A DNA stretch of 64,000 nucleotides from Ephydatia muelleri (taxonomy: Eukaryota > Porifera > Demospongiae > Spongillida > Spongillidae): positions 4,164,049 through 4,228,048 of the forward strand of contig JABACO010000020.1 in NCBI GenBank assembly GCA_013339895.1, written 5' to 3'. Positions 1 through 20,126 of this stretch are shown here, piece after piece. The first letter of the stretch is position 1. Every line of letters begins with the position of its first letter. Under the pieces are notes generated by a model. It was not told the origin of the DNA and made no database searches. It worked only from the letters and a program-made list of their open reading frames with translations. The position numbers were made by a program, and so were the translations under genes.

Positions 1-1381
1 TCATAATTAACAGTACATGTACATGAATGTCAAGCCAAGCAATGCTGCTGAGTCATTCACATGCTGCATATGTATCTCCTTTCTATACTACATCCTGCAC
101 AGGATGGAAACACTATATCAAATTAGACCCTAAATCCAGCTGAACATGTAAATGTCACCATTCCATCACAACATGAATTTTATTTGTCAGAGTAAGCAAT
201 ATACACTAGGCCATGTGCCAAGTTCCTATTGACAGAAACAGTTACAGTGTAGGAATCCATCGAGCGGCAAAGGTCAAGCAAAACTTCCCCAAGTTAAGAA
301 AATACAATAGAAGCCATTTATATACACACAGTGTAATTTACTATGATGGTCAGCATGTTTTGTTACGACTAAAGCAGGCCGTGAAATCAAATTCGGTCAA
401 CTGGATTTTCATCATGCAGGGTATGTCACGATTTTGGAAATGGCTTTTGGTTGCTGGATGTTAGTGAGCCTGTGAAATTCATGCATTCCTATCAAAGAAA
501 TTCACTCCGAATGGAACAAGGTAAACTAGCGGAGTGTATAATACTCTGTCTTTGGTGAGAGGGTAAAACCATTTATCGACTCAAATATCTCTGGTAAAAC
601 AATCTCTTCAACACAAAAATGCTATAGCTCATAAAGATAAATAAAATCCAGCTAATGAAACAGACGTGCCTTGATGCAGAAGGCGCTCTTGTTCCTGCCA
701 AGAAGCAGGTCAGTATCTTACAGGTGTTAGCTTTTTTGTACTAGCATAGGACTGATACAAATGTTCCATAGTCTGGTAAGAAAGCACTGCTGTGCGTACC
801 ACTGCACTACACTCACATACACACACACACACTCACACACACACACTCACACACACACACTCACACACACACACTCACACACACACACTCACACACACAC
901 ACTCACACACACACTCACACACATACACTCACAGCAGTCCAAAATAATGTGAACCACTGTTCTGCCATCCCTAAACACCAAGCTAGTGTGTACTATTTTT
1001 TTTCATGATCAAAATGCTCAGTCTGTGCTCTATTCTGCATAGTGTGTCAAAAGCACCATTCCTAGATTCAAAGTGGGAGAAGTTGAATGCCAAAAAGCAG
1101 GCCAACCGGCTTTAAATCTGGTCAACCAGTTTTGAATCAGATCAACCGCTTTAAAACGGGTTGACCTGATTAAAGCGGGTCGTGGATTCAAATCGAGCAG
1201 TAACATGTATATTGACCAACCATGTTAGTATGCAGCATGGGACATAGCACTCCAGCGAATGCATTGGGCATGTGCAATGGCAAGTATACGTAAAAAGTAA
1301 CATGACAGATACATAAAAAAGCAAGCCAAAAGAAGTTAATAAATGAATTTAAATTGTTTTGCTCTCCGCTGTATAGCTCAC
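1..1381. other. Left flank, probably intron 7 of copine A
   Basis: No exon of the copine vWA half, and no other recognisable gene, is visible here. Copine A is still open at its seventh exon and its eighth must lie further left, so this stretch is probably intron; the matching intron of copine C is about 2.5 kb long. It holds a CA-rich microsatellite and, at about 1095-1190, a cluster of GGTCAACC-type words. Confidence 0.5.
811..933. repeat. CA microsatellite with periodic CT interruption
   Basis: About 120 nt of ACACAC interrupted by ACTC roughly every 14-16 nt, so it is a compound array rather than a pure (CA)n. Short open frames over it (His/Thr repeats) are artefacts. Confidence 0.95.
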
Positions 1382-4300
1382 CGTACAGATGTAAACACCA
1401 ACATGCCAGTTGTCTTCTTTTTCTTATAAGTAGGATTGGTTAAGTCTAAATGGAACACTTGACCACCTCTGCAGATGAAAAGGAGGGAGGGGAGAGGTGA
1501 AAAGGGAGGGGAGCGGTGAAAAGGGAGGGGAGAGGTGAGAAGGGAGGGGAGAGGTGAGAAGGGAGGGGGGAGGAAGAGGAATTATTGGTCGAGGGCAAGA
1601 GCACAAAATAGAGGCAAGGTCAAAGTGCAAACCTTTCAGGGCAGATGTCCTTAAGTGATGCCGTACAAACTCCAATGATCACATTGTTTCCAGATCTACA
1701 GTGCATATACAGAAATTGTAAAATCTATTATCAGATGTTTTAAAACGATCACATGTATTCAATCAACACACCCATTTATCCACCATCCCCTTTAACTCAG
1801 AATTACTTACGCTGAAATTGATAGATTATGCATACCAAATTAACACCATGCAAACTACAATGCAATCAAACACACACAATCAAGATTAGCGACGATCAAA
1901 GTGCCCTACAATTGTACACACCTTTGTGACATACTGTAGGAGAATACCATGCATGTTGCTTTATTCAAGAGGCTAAGCTTCATTATATGCACCCATGTTG
2001 AAACCCATGGATAGCAGGAGAAGCTATAGCTTTTTGAAAATAATACATATTGGATGTGATGGCATCTGGACCCAATCAACTTTACATGCCCAGTCTTCTA
2101 TAGCATGATGCATAAAGCATTAGGTTTGTATAAGTGAGGTATAACAATGTCTCCTCATCATATTCTTAGAGGGAGGGAGTAGGGAGGAGGGAGAGAAAGG
2201 AGGGAGGGAGGGAGGGAGGGAGGGAGGGAGGGAGGGAGGGAGGGAGGGAGGGAGGGAGGGAGGGAGGGAGGGAGGGAGGGAGGGAGGGAGGGAGGGAGGG
2301 AGGGAGGGAGGGAGGGAGGGAGGGAGGGAGGAAGGGAGGGAGGGAGGAAGGGAGGAAGGGAGGAAGGGAGGAAAGGGTGACCTTTTTCTTAATCCCATGC
2401 AAGCATGAGACACCATTACATGTACGTTGAAGGTATACAAATGTCATGCATATAATCTTAATATAGGGACAACACATGTACATGTACACGTACAGTGACC
2501 CATGTCATGCACAGCGTTGTGATCTTTAGGATTCTGGGTGTGTTTTCGAGTTAGTATACTGCATACATGGACACACATACGCAAGTACATGCCTTTATGC
2601 TGTGTATGGTCTTCGAGAAACTACCGAAATCGCGACATTCACACATAATATTTATTTTACTAACTTGTTCCAATCCCACACTGAGAACTGTAGTGTCCTC
2701 TCCCAATCTCCACTGCACAACTTCTGGATCTCCATTTGAAATTTAGGCCACCTGACAGGAAAAACCACATCAGTTATCACACATAGAGGTGGGTAATCAG
2801 AGTTGCAGAAGATAAGTTTTTACACTGTACTTTCGAAAAAGATTTTTTGTTTGTTTATTGCACAAGTACACATTAGTTTCGCAAGGACTGCATGTGCGCT
2901 AAATGGCATTGAGCTTTGTGGGAAAAGAATCTGCCAACCTCTAAGCAAGCAAAGGTGGTTTGTGATGCCAATGTTGATATCACGAGGGATGGTGCAGGAA
3001 CCGTGCTCTACATTACTTCAACACAGAGGTACTGTTGCATGTAACAAGCACATGAGTGACACACACACAGACTACACACACATGCACACACAAACACACA
3101 CACAAACACACACACACACACAAACACACACAAACACACACACACTCACACACAAACACACACACACACACACGTGCGCCAGCCATTCCTCCAATACCGA
3201 AATACTCAATTGAAATGAAAAACATTCAGTTCTTGTAAAAGGCAAGAAATAAGAATGGTTGTGGAATACAAAGAATGAGTTTTACACATTCATGTACAGT
3301 AGCACATAGCGTATCAGATGGGAGTCAAATATCACATAGGGACTGGTGTGGTGTGAAAATTTCATGCTTCCATATCAAACAATTGTTTATGATGGCAAAT
3401 GTTTCATAGGTGTTCGTGAACAAGTAGGTACATGTACGTGCAAAAGGATGCAATTGAAACAAATTACCTAGGGGAGAGTGTCTTCATGATGGGCTTGGAC
3501 CTGTACACCACTGTGAAGGCGCCGCCCTCCTGTGCCTTGGCTATCTCAATGTATGGATCAGACTGCATCCAGTCAAGTGTGTGCACATATTAATGCATGT
3601 GTGTCATGTGTAATTACATGTACAGTGTAAGTATAAAAGAGATTTGGAATATGAAATGAACCTTTCCAAAAAAATCTTTCTTTTCCAATTTGGTGGCGCT
3701 AAGTTCAAAGTCCACAACAAATTTAGAGTCTTGAACCTCCTCAGCCTGAATAGTTATCTTACCAGCAGGGTTGCCTGGGGAGGAGGACAGAGATATATTA
3801 ACAAGGGTGGGGCACAATCACCTATCCTCATAATTAGAAACGTGTATATACATCCACACCTTGTAGTCTCAGTGACTTGGTGAGGTGTTCCCCTGCTGCC
3901 ATAATCTCTGCCAGAGTACACTCCATGGTTCCAACAAGCTCTTGCTTGTCAATGTTGTCCACATGATGCTTGTCATCCACGTCATACACAACAAACTGAA
4001 GGTTCTGTATCTCCTCAAATCGATACTCCAAACGGAAAGTGGTAGAGAACTATTCGAGAAACGAGATGCGACATTCTACTCAATGTTGGCTCTTAATAAA
4101 ATTGGACACTGACTACCGCGATATTCAAATCGCTCTGACGATTGTAACAGTTAGAAGTGCAGAATAACATGAGGCCTTATTTTAAAGCTGCGAAGATACA
4201 TGCAAAAGGGGCACTGTATCTCCCTCAAACTACAGACGCACTCAGCGATATATAAGCCACATACCTTGGGATTGAGGTTGTTGTCAATGACTTCGGTCCT

Positions 4301-4456
4301 GCCCACTTTAACCCAACCCGCCTCACGTCCTCTGGTATACAGAAACACCGCTGGGTCACTCTTCGAGAAATAGTCTAGGTTCTTTAGGTTGGAGCACGAG
4401 ATTGAAAGCTCCACTTTAGAGCTCGTGTCACTCGGAGGAGGGAACGACTGAGCCAT
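1382..4456 (-). CDS. Copine A, 5' seven exons (partial)
   Basis: Copines are cytosolic Ca2+-dependent phospholipid-binding proteins with two C2 domains and a vWA domain. Exons by GT/AG and phase: 4265-4456, 3860-4049, 3662-3774, 3468-3562, 2665-2751, 1633-1695, 1382-1468. They total 827 nt (275 codons plus 2 nt) with no stop. The start is [10 protein letters not shown], shared with copine C. C2A shows FSKSDP and VYDVDDK, the calcium-loop acidic residues. C2B is spread over exons 3-6 and shows SDPYIEI and VWDWNKSGNN, where the usual DxD of the second loop is DWN. The last visible exon ([13 protein letters not shown]) ends C2B, phase 2, and the vWA exons lie outside the window. Exon sizes match copine C except for small indels in exons 1 and 7, so A and C are recent duplicates. 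Whether the 3' half is intact cannot be seen. Confidence 0.9.
1479..1572. repeat. Purine-rich GGGAGG tandem tract in copine A intron 6
   Basis: Repeats of a roughly 20-nt unit built from GGGAGGGGAGAGGTGA-type words, all purine on the plus strand. It lies just upstream of exon 7 in the direction of transcription. On the coding strand it is a C/T tract, so it may double as the splice polypyrimidine region. Confidence 0.8.
2168..2378. repeat. (GGGA)n tetranucleotide array in copine A intron 5
   Basis: About 210 nt of GGGA repeats, near-perfect in the middle and degenerating to GGAAGGGA at the right end. The plus strand has dozens of G3 runs spaced by one A, so it could form G-quadruplexes. The Pro/Ser open frames on the minus strand are repeat artefacts. 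Confidence 0.97.
3057..3174. repeat. CA microsatellite in copine A intron 4
   Basis: An interrupted (CA)n tract with AAAC and CTCA interruptions. Copine C carries a TG/CA tract in the neighbouring intron (35101-35177), so CA tracts have grown independently in the two paralogues. Confidence 0.95.
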
Positions 4457-6190
4457 ATACTTGGCAACCGAATACGAAAAAATAAATAAAACTACAGCCG
4501 AATATAGAAGTGATTCATTAGCAAAGGTGTCACCCAACTCCAGCCATGAATAAATCAAACCACATCCGGAGCCTGGTTACATGTGCTGCGCGTGCGATGA
4601 TGAGGGTGCGAATCGGAAGTTATGCAGTAAACGTACATACCATAGCATTGGTTCTTTATTAAAGCGAAGCCATTTTAACAAAACGCGACAGCATAATAGT
4701 CGACTCTCTAGACAGTATCAATGCATTGGATCGTTACAGCTATAGAACGGGGTCGGGACTACATATCTGAAGTTTCTTTTACGAGCCATAGTACGTTGCT
4801 TTTAATTGTGTCATGAAAATACTACGGTTAATGCACGGTCATCGATCAAATTCCCGTCTGACTCAAATGCGCGGAGCAATGATCTAACTAGTGCGTCAAA
4901 TCTCTCACCAATGCCCCGTAGATATCCTCGATTTGGTGTATCTCAGGAGAAGTCACTTCCTAGCTCAGGTCAAGGCATATGATGGTCAGTACTGTCGACG
5001 AATTCGATTTCATCATCATTGCATTGGCAAGATAGTTCTCTCTGAACTCACTAGCATAATACACGACACATCGTGCTTGGGGGATTGGTTGTCAAAGTTT
5101 GTGTATGCATGACTTTGACGGCTGGTCATGAAAAAAGATCATGCACAATAGATTGCAGAAATGTCACAGAGGATTTGGAAGCTGCATCAAATATAATAAA
5201 GGCCCACACAATAGACCCAGTGATAATCAATTATCTCTGCATGATTGACCTAACATTCGAAAACTTTAAATGTATTTTCGCTGAGCAAGTCTTATAGAAA
5301 ACTGTAATTAGTTGGACTAAATTAAAATGACAGCAGGAAACCAGAGGTGTTTGCAAACCTGAGGCGTTGTTGCGAGTCACTGAACACCTGAAGCAAACAA
5401 GAGAAATAAAGCTATATGCCTAAGCCTTGGTATCGCTTATAGTTTTCTGATAGACGAGAGTCGGCACTCGATCGCCTAAAATCCGAGTGACGATTATCGC
5501 CAATCGACACGTTTCCTGGAGGTGGAGCAAATAGTTAATTATATGTAATCAGGAAACGTGCGCTGAAACGTACTTGCGTCATCCCATAGCAACCACCCCG
5601 ACAACGTAATGTCTATGGCAACCAGTTCAAAAACCAAGTTCATACACCAATGACCTTTGCTCGTTGCACAATAGTAATCACGTGCTCGGTGTAGATTGCT
5701 ACATTGAGCTATGGGACTCAAAAGCGGACCGCTTGAAACTGCAGCAAGTGCAGTATGTTGCGCAAAAAAGGCCCAAAAGCCGACTTGCCAGGTAAAGTTA
5801 AGTCCTTAAAGTGTCCTTTTCTTGTTTTCTGAAATCGAGAACGATAATTCTGGGGAAGTTGTGTGTCACCTAACAGTGGCATTTTTACGCTCGTATATTC
5901 ATTACCATGTACGAGTGGAACGAAATAAAGTTACTGCTTTCTCGTTTTTGGTGGTGGTATGTGAGGTGCGGTGGTAGGAGTGTTGCTTGACGATGCACAG
6001 TAGTCTTTGAACCTTGTCGTGCATGGTGTTATATTCGGAGAGCAGGGAACTGAACTTTGCATGTGTATGCTAGGTTCCTTCCCATTTTCTCCTCTGTACT
6101 AAGAAAGGAGCTTGCCTCCTTATGTAGAAGTGCAGAAGGTTCTCCACCACTAATGACTTTCCTAATTTTTTTTGCATTTCTCGACAACGC
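4457..6190. other. Intergenic, 5' flank of copine A
   Basis: No gene is recognised. Two short plus-strand open frames (4891-5112 and 5073-5297) match no family I know. A short inverted repeat (CACGTTTCCTG near 5509, CAGGAAACGTG near 5549) could form a hairpin. The copine A promoter should lie just right of 4456, but I see no clear TATA box. Confidence 0.4.
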
Positions 6191-6194
6191 GCAT

Positions 6195-6698
6195 TTAGCC
6201 ACACGGAGAAAGGCACGCATGAATGTCATTGGCTATTAATAAATTCAGTGGTGGTATTTTAATAAATATATAATTAATACACATAACTCTGCCTTCTGTA
6301 GGGACTTTGACAAGACACTCAGCAGGGGGACTGTTGGAGACCACACACCTAAGAACATCAGCTGCCATATTTGCTTCACTTCTTGTAAGTGAACTGGTGC
6401 ACTCGCAACCAACAAATATTCTCATATTCCTGCCACAGGAAATGCACTGAACCAAGATTTCATTTCTCAAGCACAAAGGACATTCCAGTTTGCTTGGGCA
6501 AGACAAATTGTCAGGTGATACTGGTGGCCTGGGACAGCCAGGACCTGTTACAGTAGCTGGTGCAATGACCTGGATATGTTTGATCAGTGTGCTTGGCCAG
6601 ACACCAGTTTGACGGATCGACTTCACCATTCTCCCCCCTTTGCTGGTTTTGTGAAAGTGCTCACAAATCTGCCGGATTTTTTTAATTTCAACATGCAT
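6195..6698 (-). pseudogene. RAG1-N-like RING/zinc-finger transposon protein fragment
   Basis: The minus-strand open frame carries QICEHFHKTSKGGR, then PSTLIKHIQVIAPATVTGPG, then a degenerate RING-like block, CPLCLRNEILVQCISC. The order and wording parallel the locus at 19.1-20.1 kb (VCERFKKLRSCGRPKT, then LIRHIEGISPASLNVPG, then a CPCC RING), so the two are the same protein family. RING plus flanking zinc fingers of this kind occur in the N-terminal part of RAG1 and in related transposon proteins. No transposase core is visible nearby. Family assignment is an inference; homology to 19.1-20.1 kb is read directly. Confidence 0.45.
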
Positions 6699-6699
6699 A

Positions 6700-7330
6700 T
6701 ATGAACCTTATTTCTCACTATGCATCCTTCAGCTCTGTGAGCATACCACTGAAAAGGGACAATGTGCTTCTTAGGGACACCTATGCCGCGGGCATGGATG
6801 ACCTGTCAATAGTCAGTTTGCTGGGTTTGCAAACGCATTCAGGGTGTGTGGCAGTACTATCATCCTTACATCTATTGCAAGTGCTTGCTGCTCATTGTAA
6901 CTGTGTATAAACTTTGGCCACGATGATCTATCACCCGCCTTCTGCTAATCCTGCAGTAGATAGCAAGCTGCTGGATGTGGTAATCCATTTGGCTGCTAGT
7001 GTCGGGAAATTAATCAAAACGGAGCCAATTATTCACAAATATGCAACAACTGCAGTACGCGTAAAATTATCGTTCTCACCTCGCAAATCAGATAGACTTG
7101 TGGACTTGTGTTTGGTATTGTTGCAAAAATATACCTGAATAATAATAATAATAATAATAAACCAAAATAAGCTCATTAAACTCATTTAACATTGCTTAGA
7201 TTGAGCGATACCGTATATTCTTTTTAGTACCATAGTTTCCAATCCGAAAGATCCGTGCTGGAACAGTTCTTCTGTGTAAGAGGGAAGGAGCGATTCTTTC
7301 CCACCCTGTCCCTGGTAAACATGGGGGGCA
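6700..7330. other. Unassigned, with short (AAT)n
   Basis: Open frames here match nothing known to me. An (AAT)n microsatellite of about 22 nt lies at 7138-7160. Confidence 0.4.
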
Positions 7331-7874
7331 TTGGTGGATGATACTTTGAGCCATCCTACGTTGAGAATGGAAACTGTTCTCGTAGTGTGGTTTTACACGA
7401 AGAGGATTTTAGATTCTTCCCTCACCAGAGTAACAAAAGCCCAACAGTATCGGACGTTTCAACACGAACTCCGATATCATCCAAAACTCAATCAGATGTT
7501 ACGGAGAAACGGTTGATCCCATGGAAAAAAAAAAAGCTAAGGCTGGTATTAAAGTGACTAGTGATGTATAGAACTATTTTTCTGAACCAGCCTATCAACA
7601 GTGGAAGGGATCTTTAAGCACAGGTCACTTTCTGCACCGCTGAAGTCCATGGGAAGCCTTGCATGTCTGGTTTCAAAAATACTTCGGATCTCCACAGCCC
7701 TTGTCAAACCATTTAGCAACTAAGCATAATTCAAATGGATCAGCTGCCTGATCTGATTCCTTTTGGGTTTTTTCTTTCTTTCTGCCAGCTTTTTTGAAGT
7801 GCTCAAATGCAGTAATAAACCACATCCCACACCAGATGCTCCAGAACAGTGACAAGAACCAGCTGAGGTTTTTG

Positions 7875-7964
7875 CTCCAGGCCATCAAGTCAGTGGGCAG
7901 TGTGCTGGCTCCATATGACAGTGACCAGATGATCCCTGCGTTTGGGTATTGTGCTCAAAGTTCC
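7875..7964 (+). pseudogene. Copine exon 10 fragment, inverted relative to the array
   Basis: About 70 nt encode [18 protein letters not shown] and onward into MIPAFG. They are identical to exon 10 of copine B over CTCCAGGCC to GTTTGGGT, and similarity fades toward TGCTCAAAGTTCC. Copine C differs at several positions in the same stretch, so the source is copine B or the unseen exon of copine A. It lies on the plus strand, opposite to all copine genes, without flanking splice sites and next to hAT remnants. It is a duplicated exon piece, not a gene. Confidence 0.85.
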
Positions 7965-7980
7965 TTAAGAACCAGATGAC

Positions 7981-8025
7981 AGAATATTATAATCTAGCCT
8001 TTTAAAGGCTAGATTATAATATTCT
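7981..8025. repeat. 45-nt perfect palindrome
   Basis: Two 22-nt arms (AGAATATTATAATCTAGCCT then TT) around one central T read as perfect reverse complements. It lies exactly between the copine exon fragment and the hAT fragment, so it may be an insertion or repair scar or a tiny foldback element. Confidence 0.95.
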
Positions 8026-8032
8026 GCAAAAA

Positions 8033-8329
8033 ATGAGAGCTGATCATAGTGCAGCCTTGCATGCATCTCAGGCTTCAGTTTTATCAGTGGATGATGCTCT
8101 TAAGGAGGAAATGCATAGATACATTAGTGTAATGCAAATAGAAATTGACTCTTGTCCTCTCAAGTGGTGGAAAGAGCATGAGGCAAAATTTCCTCATTTG
8201 AGCAAAGTTGCACGTGAAGCGTTGGCTGCCCCAGCCACTTCTGCACCCAGTGAGCAAGTTTTTTTTTCCAAACTTGCTCAAATCTACTGTAAGGAAAGGC
8301 TCCCATATTGTGGTGATGTTTATTTCTGA
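8033..8329 (+). pseudogene. hAT transposase C-terminal dimerisation domain fragment
   Basis: The motif order PLKWWKEHEAKFPHL, then VAREALAAPATSAPSEQVF, is the diagnostic hAT C-terminal dimerisation region. Following family precedent, the frame should continue after PSE-VFS; here a run of nine T is followed by unrelated residues (SKLAQIYC) and a stop, so a slippage-type frameshift is likely. No RNase H-like core is seen upstream, although 7331-7870 may hold more decayed hAT sequence. Confidence 0.8.
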
Positions 8330-8339
8330 GCTTTAACTC

Positions 8340-9197
8340 CAAGGCCACCCATATCTTTAATTATTGTGATTTCGATTCAATGTTGCTTTTATCAGTTGAA
8401 CAATTAAAATACCCCATCCTTGGGAATCAGAACTAATTCAGTCGGGAAACTGCGCCACGCTTCTCTTTTTAAAAAGGGCATACTTCAATAATTTTAAATT
8501 GATGCGTCGATTATCTAAATTTTGTCGATATGACCTCAACCGATTTACGATTCTCGATTATCGGCTCATTTCGTCCAGATAATCGATAATAATTCGATAT
8601 TCGATACCAAGGCCTATGTTATATGCCGTAAAAGGCAGAAGATCCGTTCATCCCTTCAGTAGATGGCCTACTTCATCACTGATGACACATGCTTGGATTC
8701 CGCGGGAAAGCTATCGGTGAAGTAATATCATATATTTATGCATGACAACTGATGTTTTCATACAGTTCAGGTCATGCAGATCAGACCGCTCAGGACAAGC
8801 TTTCGAATGGTATGAATATTATAGTTGGGTCTTTGCATATAATACGCTGGGATGCCTCACCTATGTTGCCAATGTCGCTTAACTTATGTGTAAGAGGATC
8901 ATACACAAAGCAGTTTGGGCTTTGATGATGGTGCACACATTTATCATGTAATTCACATGGCTGTTAGCTAATTTCTGATTTACTGTATCTTTATAGAGCA
9001 TAGTACTAATCATAACATTTAGTGAACATATTTACTCAAGTAATGGCATGCAATAGAGGGTCACACATCAAAACAAATCAAAGGCTTAAATAAAACAATT
9101 ATCTCATTTATAAATCTATTTCACAACAAACATGTCATTAACACTAAGTTATACTTATAGGCTAGATTACTATGGTTCAATGTTCCACCAGAAACAA
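8340..9197. other. Intergenic, 3' of copine B
   Basis: AT-rich DNA without a recognisable gene. A stretch around 8735-8775 (TATATTTATGCA followed by ATGTTTTCATACAG) recurs at about 18215-18256, so a dispersed repeat is present in both intergenic regions of the array. Confidence 0.45.
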
Positions 9198-17977
<8,780 letters not shown>

Positions 17978-18434
17978 TGCTTGCGATGATGAACGGTAGT
18001 CAGCCACGCCCAACTATATGACTCACATTAATGACGTCAAACAACTTAAGGGGTAGAGCTTTCAGCGTGGCGCCGAAAGGTGTCCTAGCGATCATAGGCG
18101 TCCGCTCGTTTATTTCCAGGGGGGAGGGCAATAAAGAAAAGAGATCAACCAGGGGGGAGGGAGCGGGAGGGGTGTGTGCCCCCTACCGCGCGAAGCGCGG
18201 AAGCTTTCGGTGCACTAATATATTTATGCACGAAAAACTCATGTTTTCATACAGTTTCAGAGCAAAATCTGTGTTTCCAGCTGCGCTATATACATGCAAT
18301 ATATACCGCTACTGTTGTGTGCTGCATTGACTTAATAGTTTACTGCATAATGTGATTTGTATTGATGTACTATAGAGACAAGGTTAAAATCAACTTACAT
18401 GTATACAGATGCGCAATTGAAAACATACAGCATA
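17978..18434. other. Copine B 5' flank with dispersed repeat
   Basis: A GC-richer block at 18060-18205 (GGCGCCGAAAGG; CGCGCGAAGCGCGG palindrome) followed by AT-rich DNA that resembles 8735-8775. It reads like a mobile-element end. No gene is seen. Confidence 0.35.
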
Positions 18435-18640
18435 CTATTCTTGGAAAAGAAACTGTAAGCGCCTTGGTTCACGTCCAAATTCTTTCAATGAACTGTTGTT
18501 TGGAAGTGTTTTAATGTTTTCCCTGTGAACACTGATCATACAAAGTCCATTAAGCCGGTCTTCAGTCATTGTAGAACGTAGCCACGTTTTGACCCTTCTT
18601 AAAGTGCTAAATGACCTTTCCACAGTGCGCTGCAGGAATA
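18435..18640 (-). pseudogene. hAT-type transposase C-terminal fragment
   Basis: The minus strand encodes ERSFSTLRRVKTWLRSTMTE followed by DRLNGLCMISVHREN, the conserved C-terminal block of the DUF4371/ZMYM-like hAT transposases common in invertebrates. It runs from a plausible acceptor (TATTCCTGCAG) to a stop at the left end. Upstream sequence is replaced at 18650 by a GTCTGGGTACGAGAC transposon end, so the rest of the gene is gone. Confidence 0.75.
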
Positions 18641-18650
18641 TTAGTCTGGG

Positions 18651-18669
18651 TACGAGACTAGGAGAACGG
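18651..18669. repeat. Solo TAGTCTGGGTACGAGACTA transposon-end sequence
   Basis: The same 15-nt core, GTCTCGTACCCAGAC in either orientation, ends the element at 43154-44536 and also occurs alone at 38520. It is an imperfect palindrome. It marks a dispersed non-autonomous DNA transposon family in this genome. Confidence 0.75.
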
Positions 18670-19060
18670 CGTTCGGATGGTATGATGTATTAGGACAAGC
18701 CGGGCAATAGCATACATCGGGGCACACTGGCATACATACGTTGTGGCATACGATTAGAGTGTGCGAGGGGTTGAGAAACAAAGTTGTAGGCATGCAGCTA
18801 CATGTATACATACATAGAGCCATGTGCATGTGTGTGTGATAGAGATATGTAGATCTTATACTTGTAAGCTATTCTAAGAGTGACTGCATGCCGTGAACTT
18901 TTGCTGAACTGGTTACATGTACACATACCATCTGAGGTAGTTGTTTTAAACGTCCCTGCAACATAATCAGGTACAACCCCGCGGCCAGCATTTAGTACCT
19001 CAACTTTGCACTGAGTAGTCGTGTGAATATAAATAACTAAACAGGATGGAAAATAACAGC

Positions 19061-20126
19061 CAACAAATACAGCAGCATCGTAGGGTATGTAGATTAGTGC
19101 ACGGTTTTTTGAGGGAAGGCAGCTTCAATCATCTATAGATGCCAAGCATTTTGCACAGCTTCAAGATGCCTTTAGCATTACCATTGATGCTGAAGAGGTC
19201 CCCATCTGGTTCTGCAGCTGTTGCAAGCATTCAATGGCTAAAAGAATCACTGGAGCAGCTAAAGCTGTGCCTCAAAGATGCTCTACTGTCACATTCCACT
19301 GGAGCAACTACACAAATGAGAACTGCATGGTATGATTTTTAGAAGTACTGCATGCACATGCATGCCTACAGACTGACACATACAATTTATTATTACAGGT
19401 GTGTGAGCGTTTCAAGAAGCTGCGATCATGTGGAAGGCCAAAAACAGTGCAACATCCTGGAGGGCATTATTCCCAATATGCAAACCATCTTATCAGGCAC
19501 ATTGAAGGTATCTCACCGGCCTCACTCAATGTTCCTGGAATGCAGCCTCCTGCACGCAGTATCTGACACTAATCATCTCATGCAGGAGTCCACTGTGCTG
19601 TGAGATCCTTGACCAGCCTCTGGAACTGATGTACAGTGCAATAGTCTGTGCCAAGTGTCTCAACGCATGGCTAGTAGTGTCTGTAGATGTGCAGTGTCCA
19701 TGCTGCTTCAACCGAGAGCCACTTGCATCCTCTTATATTAAAACAACACCCACCTTAGTGTTGAACCTCTTAAGTGATGTTGTGGTTCATTGTGTTCTGT
19801 GTTCCAGAGACCAGAAAGCCAGTGGCTATAAGGGGCACACCTATGAGTTTCCTCCAACACGAGCAGAGATGAGGAGTGTAGCTTTGATTCTGAGTCAGGT
19901 ATTAGCGCAAGGGGCCCACACACAGGATGCATGTCTGGGACTCAGCATCTCCGTCCTGACCGTGCCCATCTTCGCACCTCCGGTGTTGGAGTTCCACCCC
20001 GAGTGCTATTCATGGGGGTGTAAGAGATCTAAGAAAACCAGCACTCATCTAATGAAGCTTTTCTATTACTGCTTTGCAATGTGTGCAACATGCAGCTCAG
20101 CATGCAAAGGAAAGAAATACCATTAA
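19061..20126 (+). pseudogene. RAG1-N-like RING/zinc-finger protein, decayed, two or more exons
   Basis: Upstream exon: frame with VPIWFCSCCKH, ending YTNENCM at a donor near 19330. The next exon starts after TTACAG at about 19399 with VCERFKKLRSCGRPKT, so CM|VC joins a cysteine pair. It continues LIRHIEGISPASLNVPG and then hits a stop. In a shifted frame a RING follows: CEILDQPLEL, VCAKCLNAWL, VQCPCC, then LLSDVVVHCVLC and GHTYEFPPTRAEMRS. RING followed by a VxCxxC finger is the layout of the RAG1 N-terminal region and of RAG1-N-bearing transposon proteins. Stops and frame changes mark it as a pseudogene. No DDE core is seen downstream. The same family is at 6.2-6.7 kb and 47.2-47.6 kb. Confidence 0.6.
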
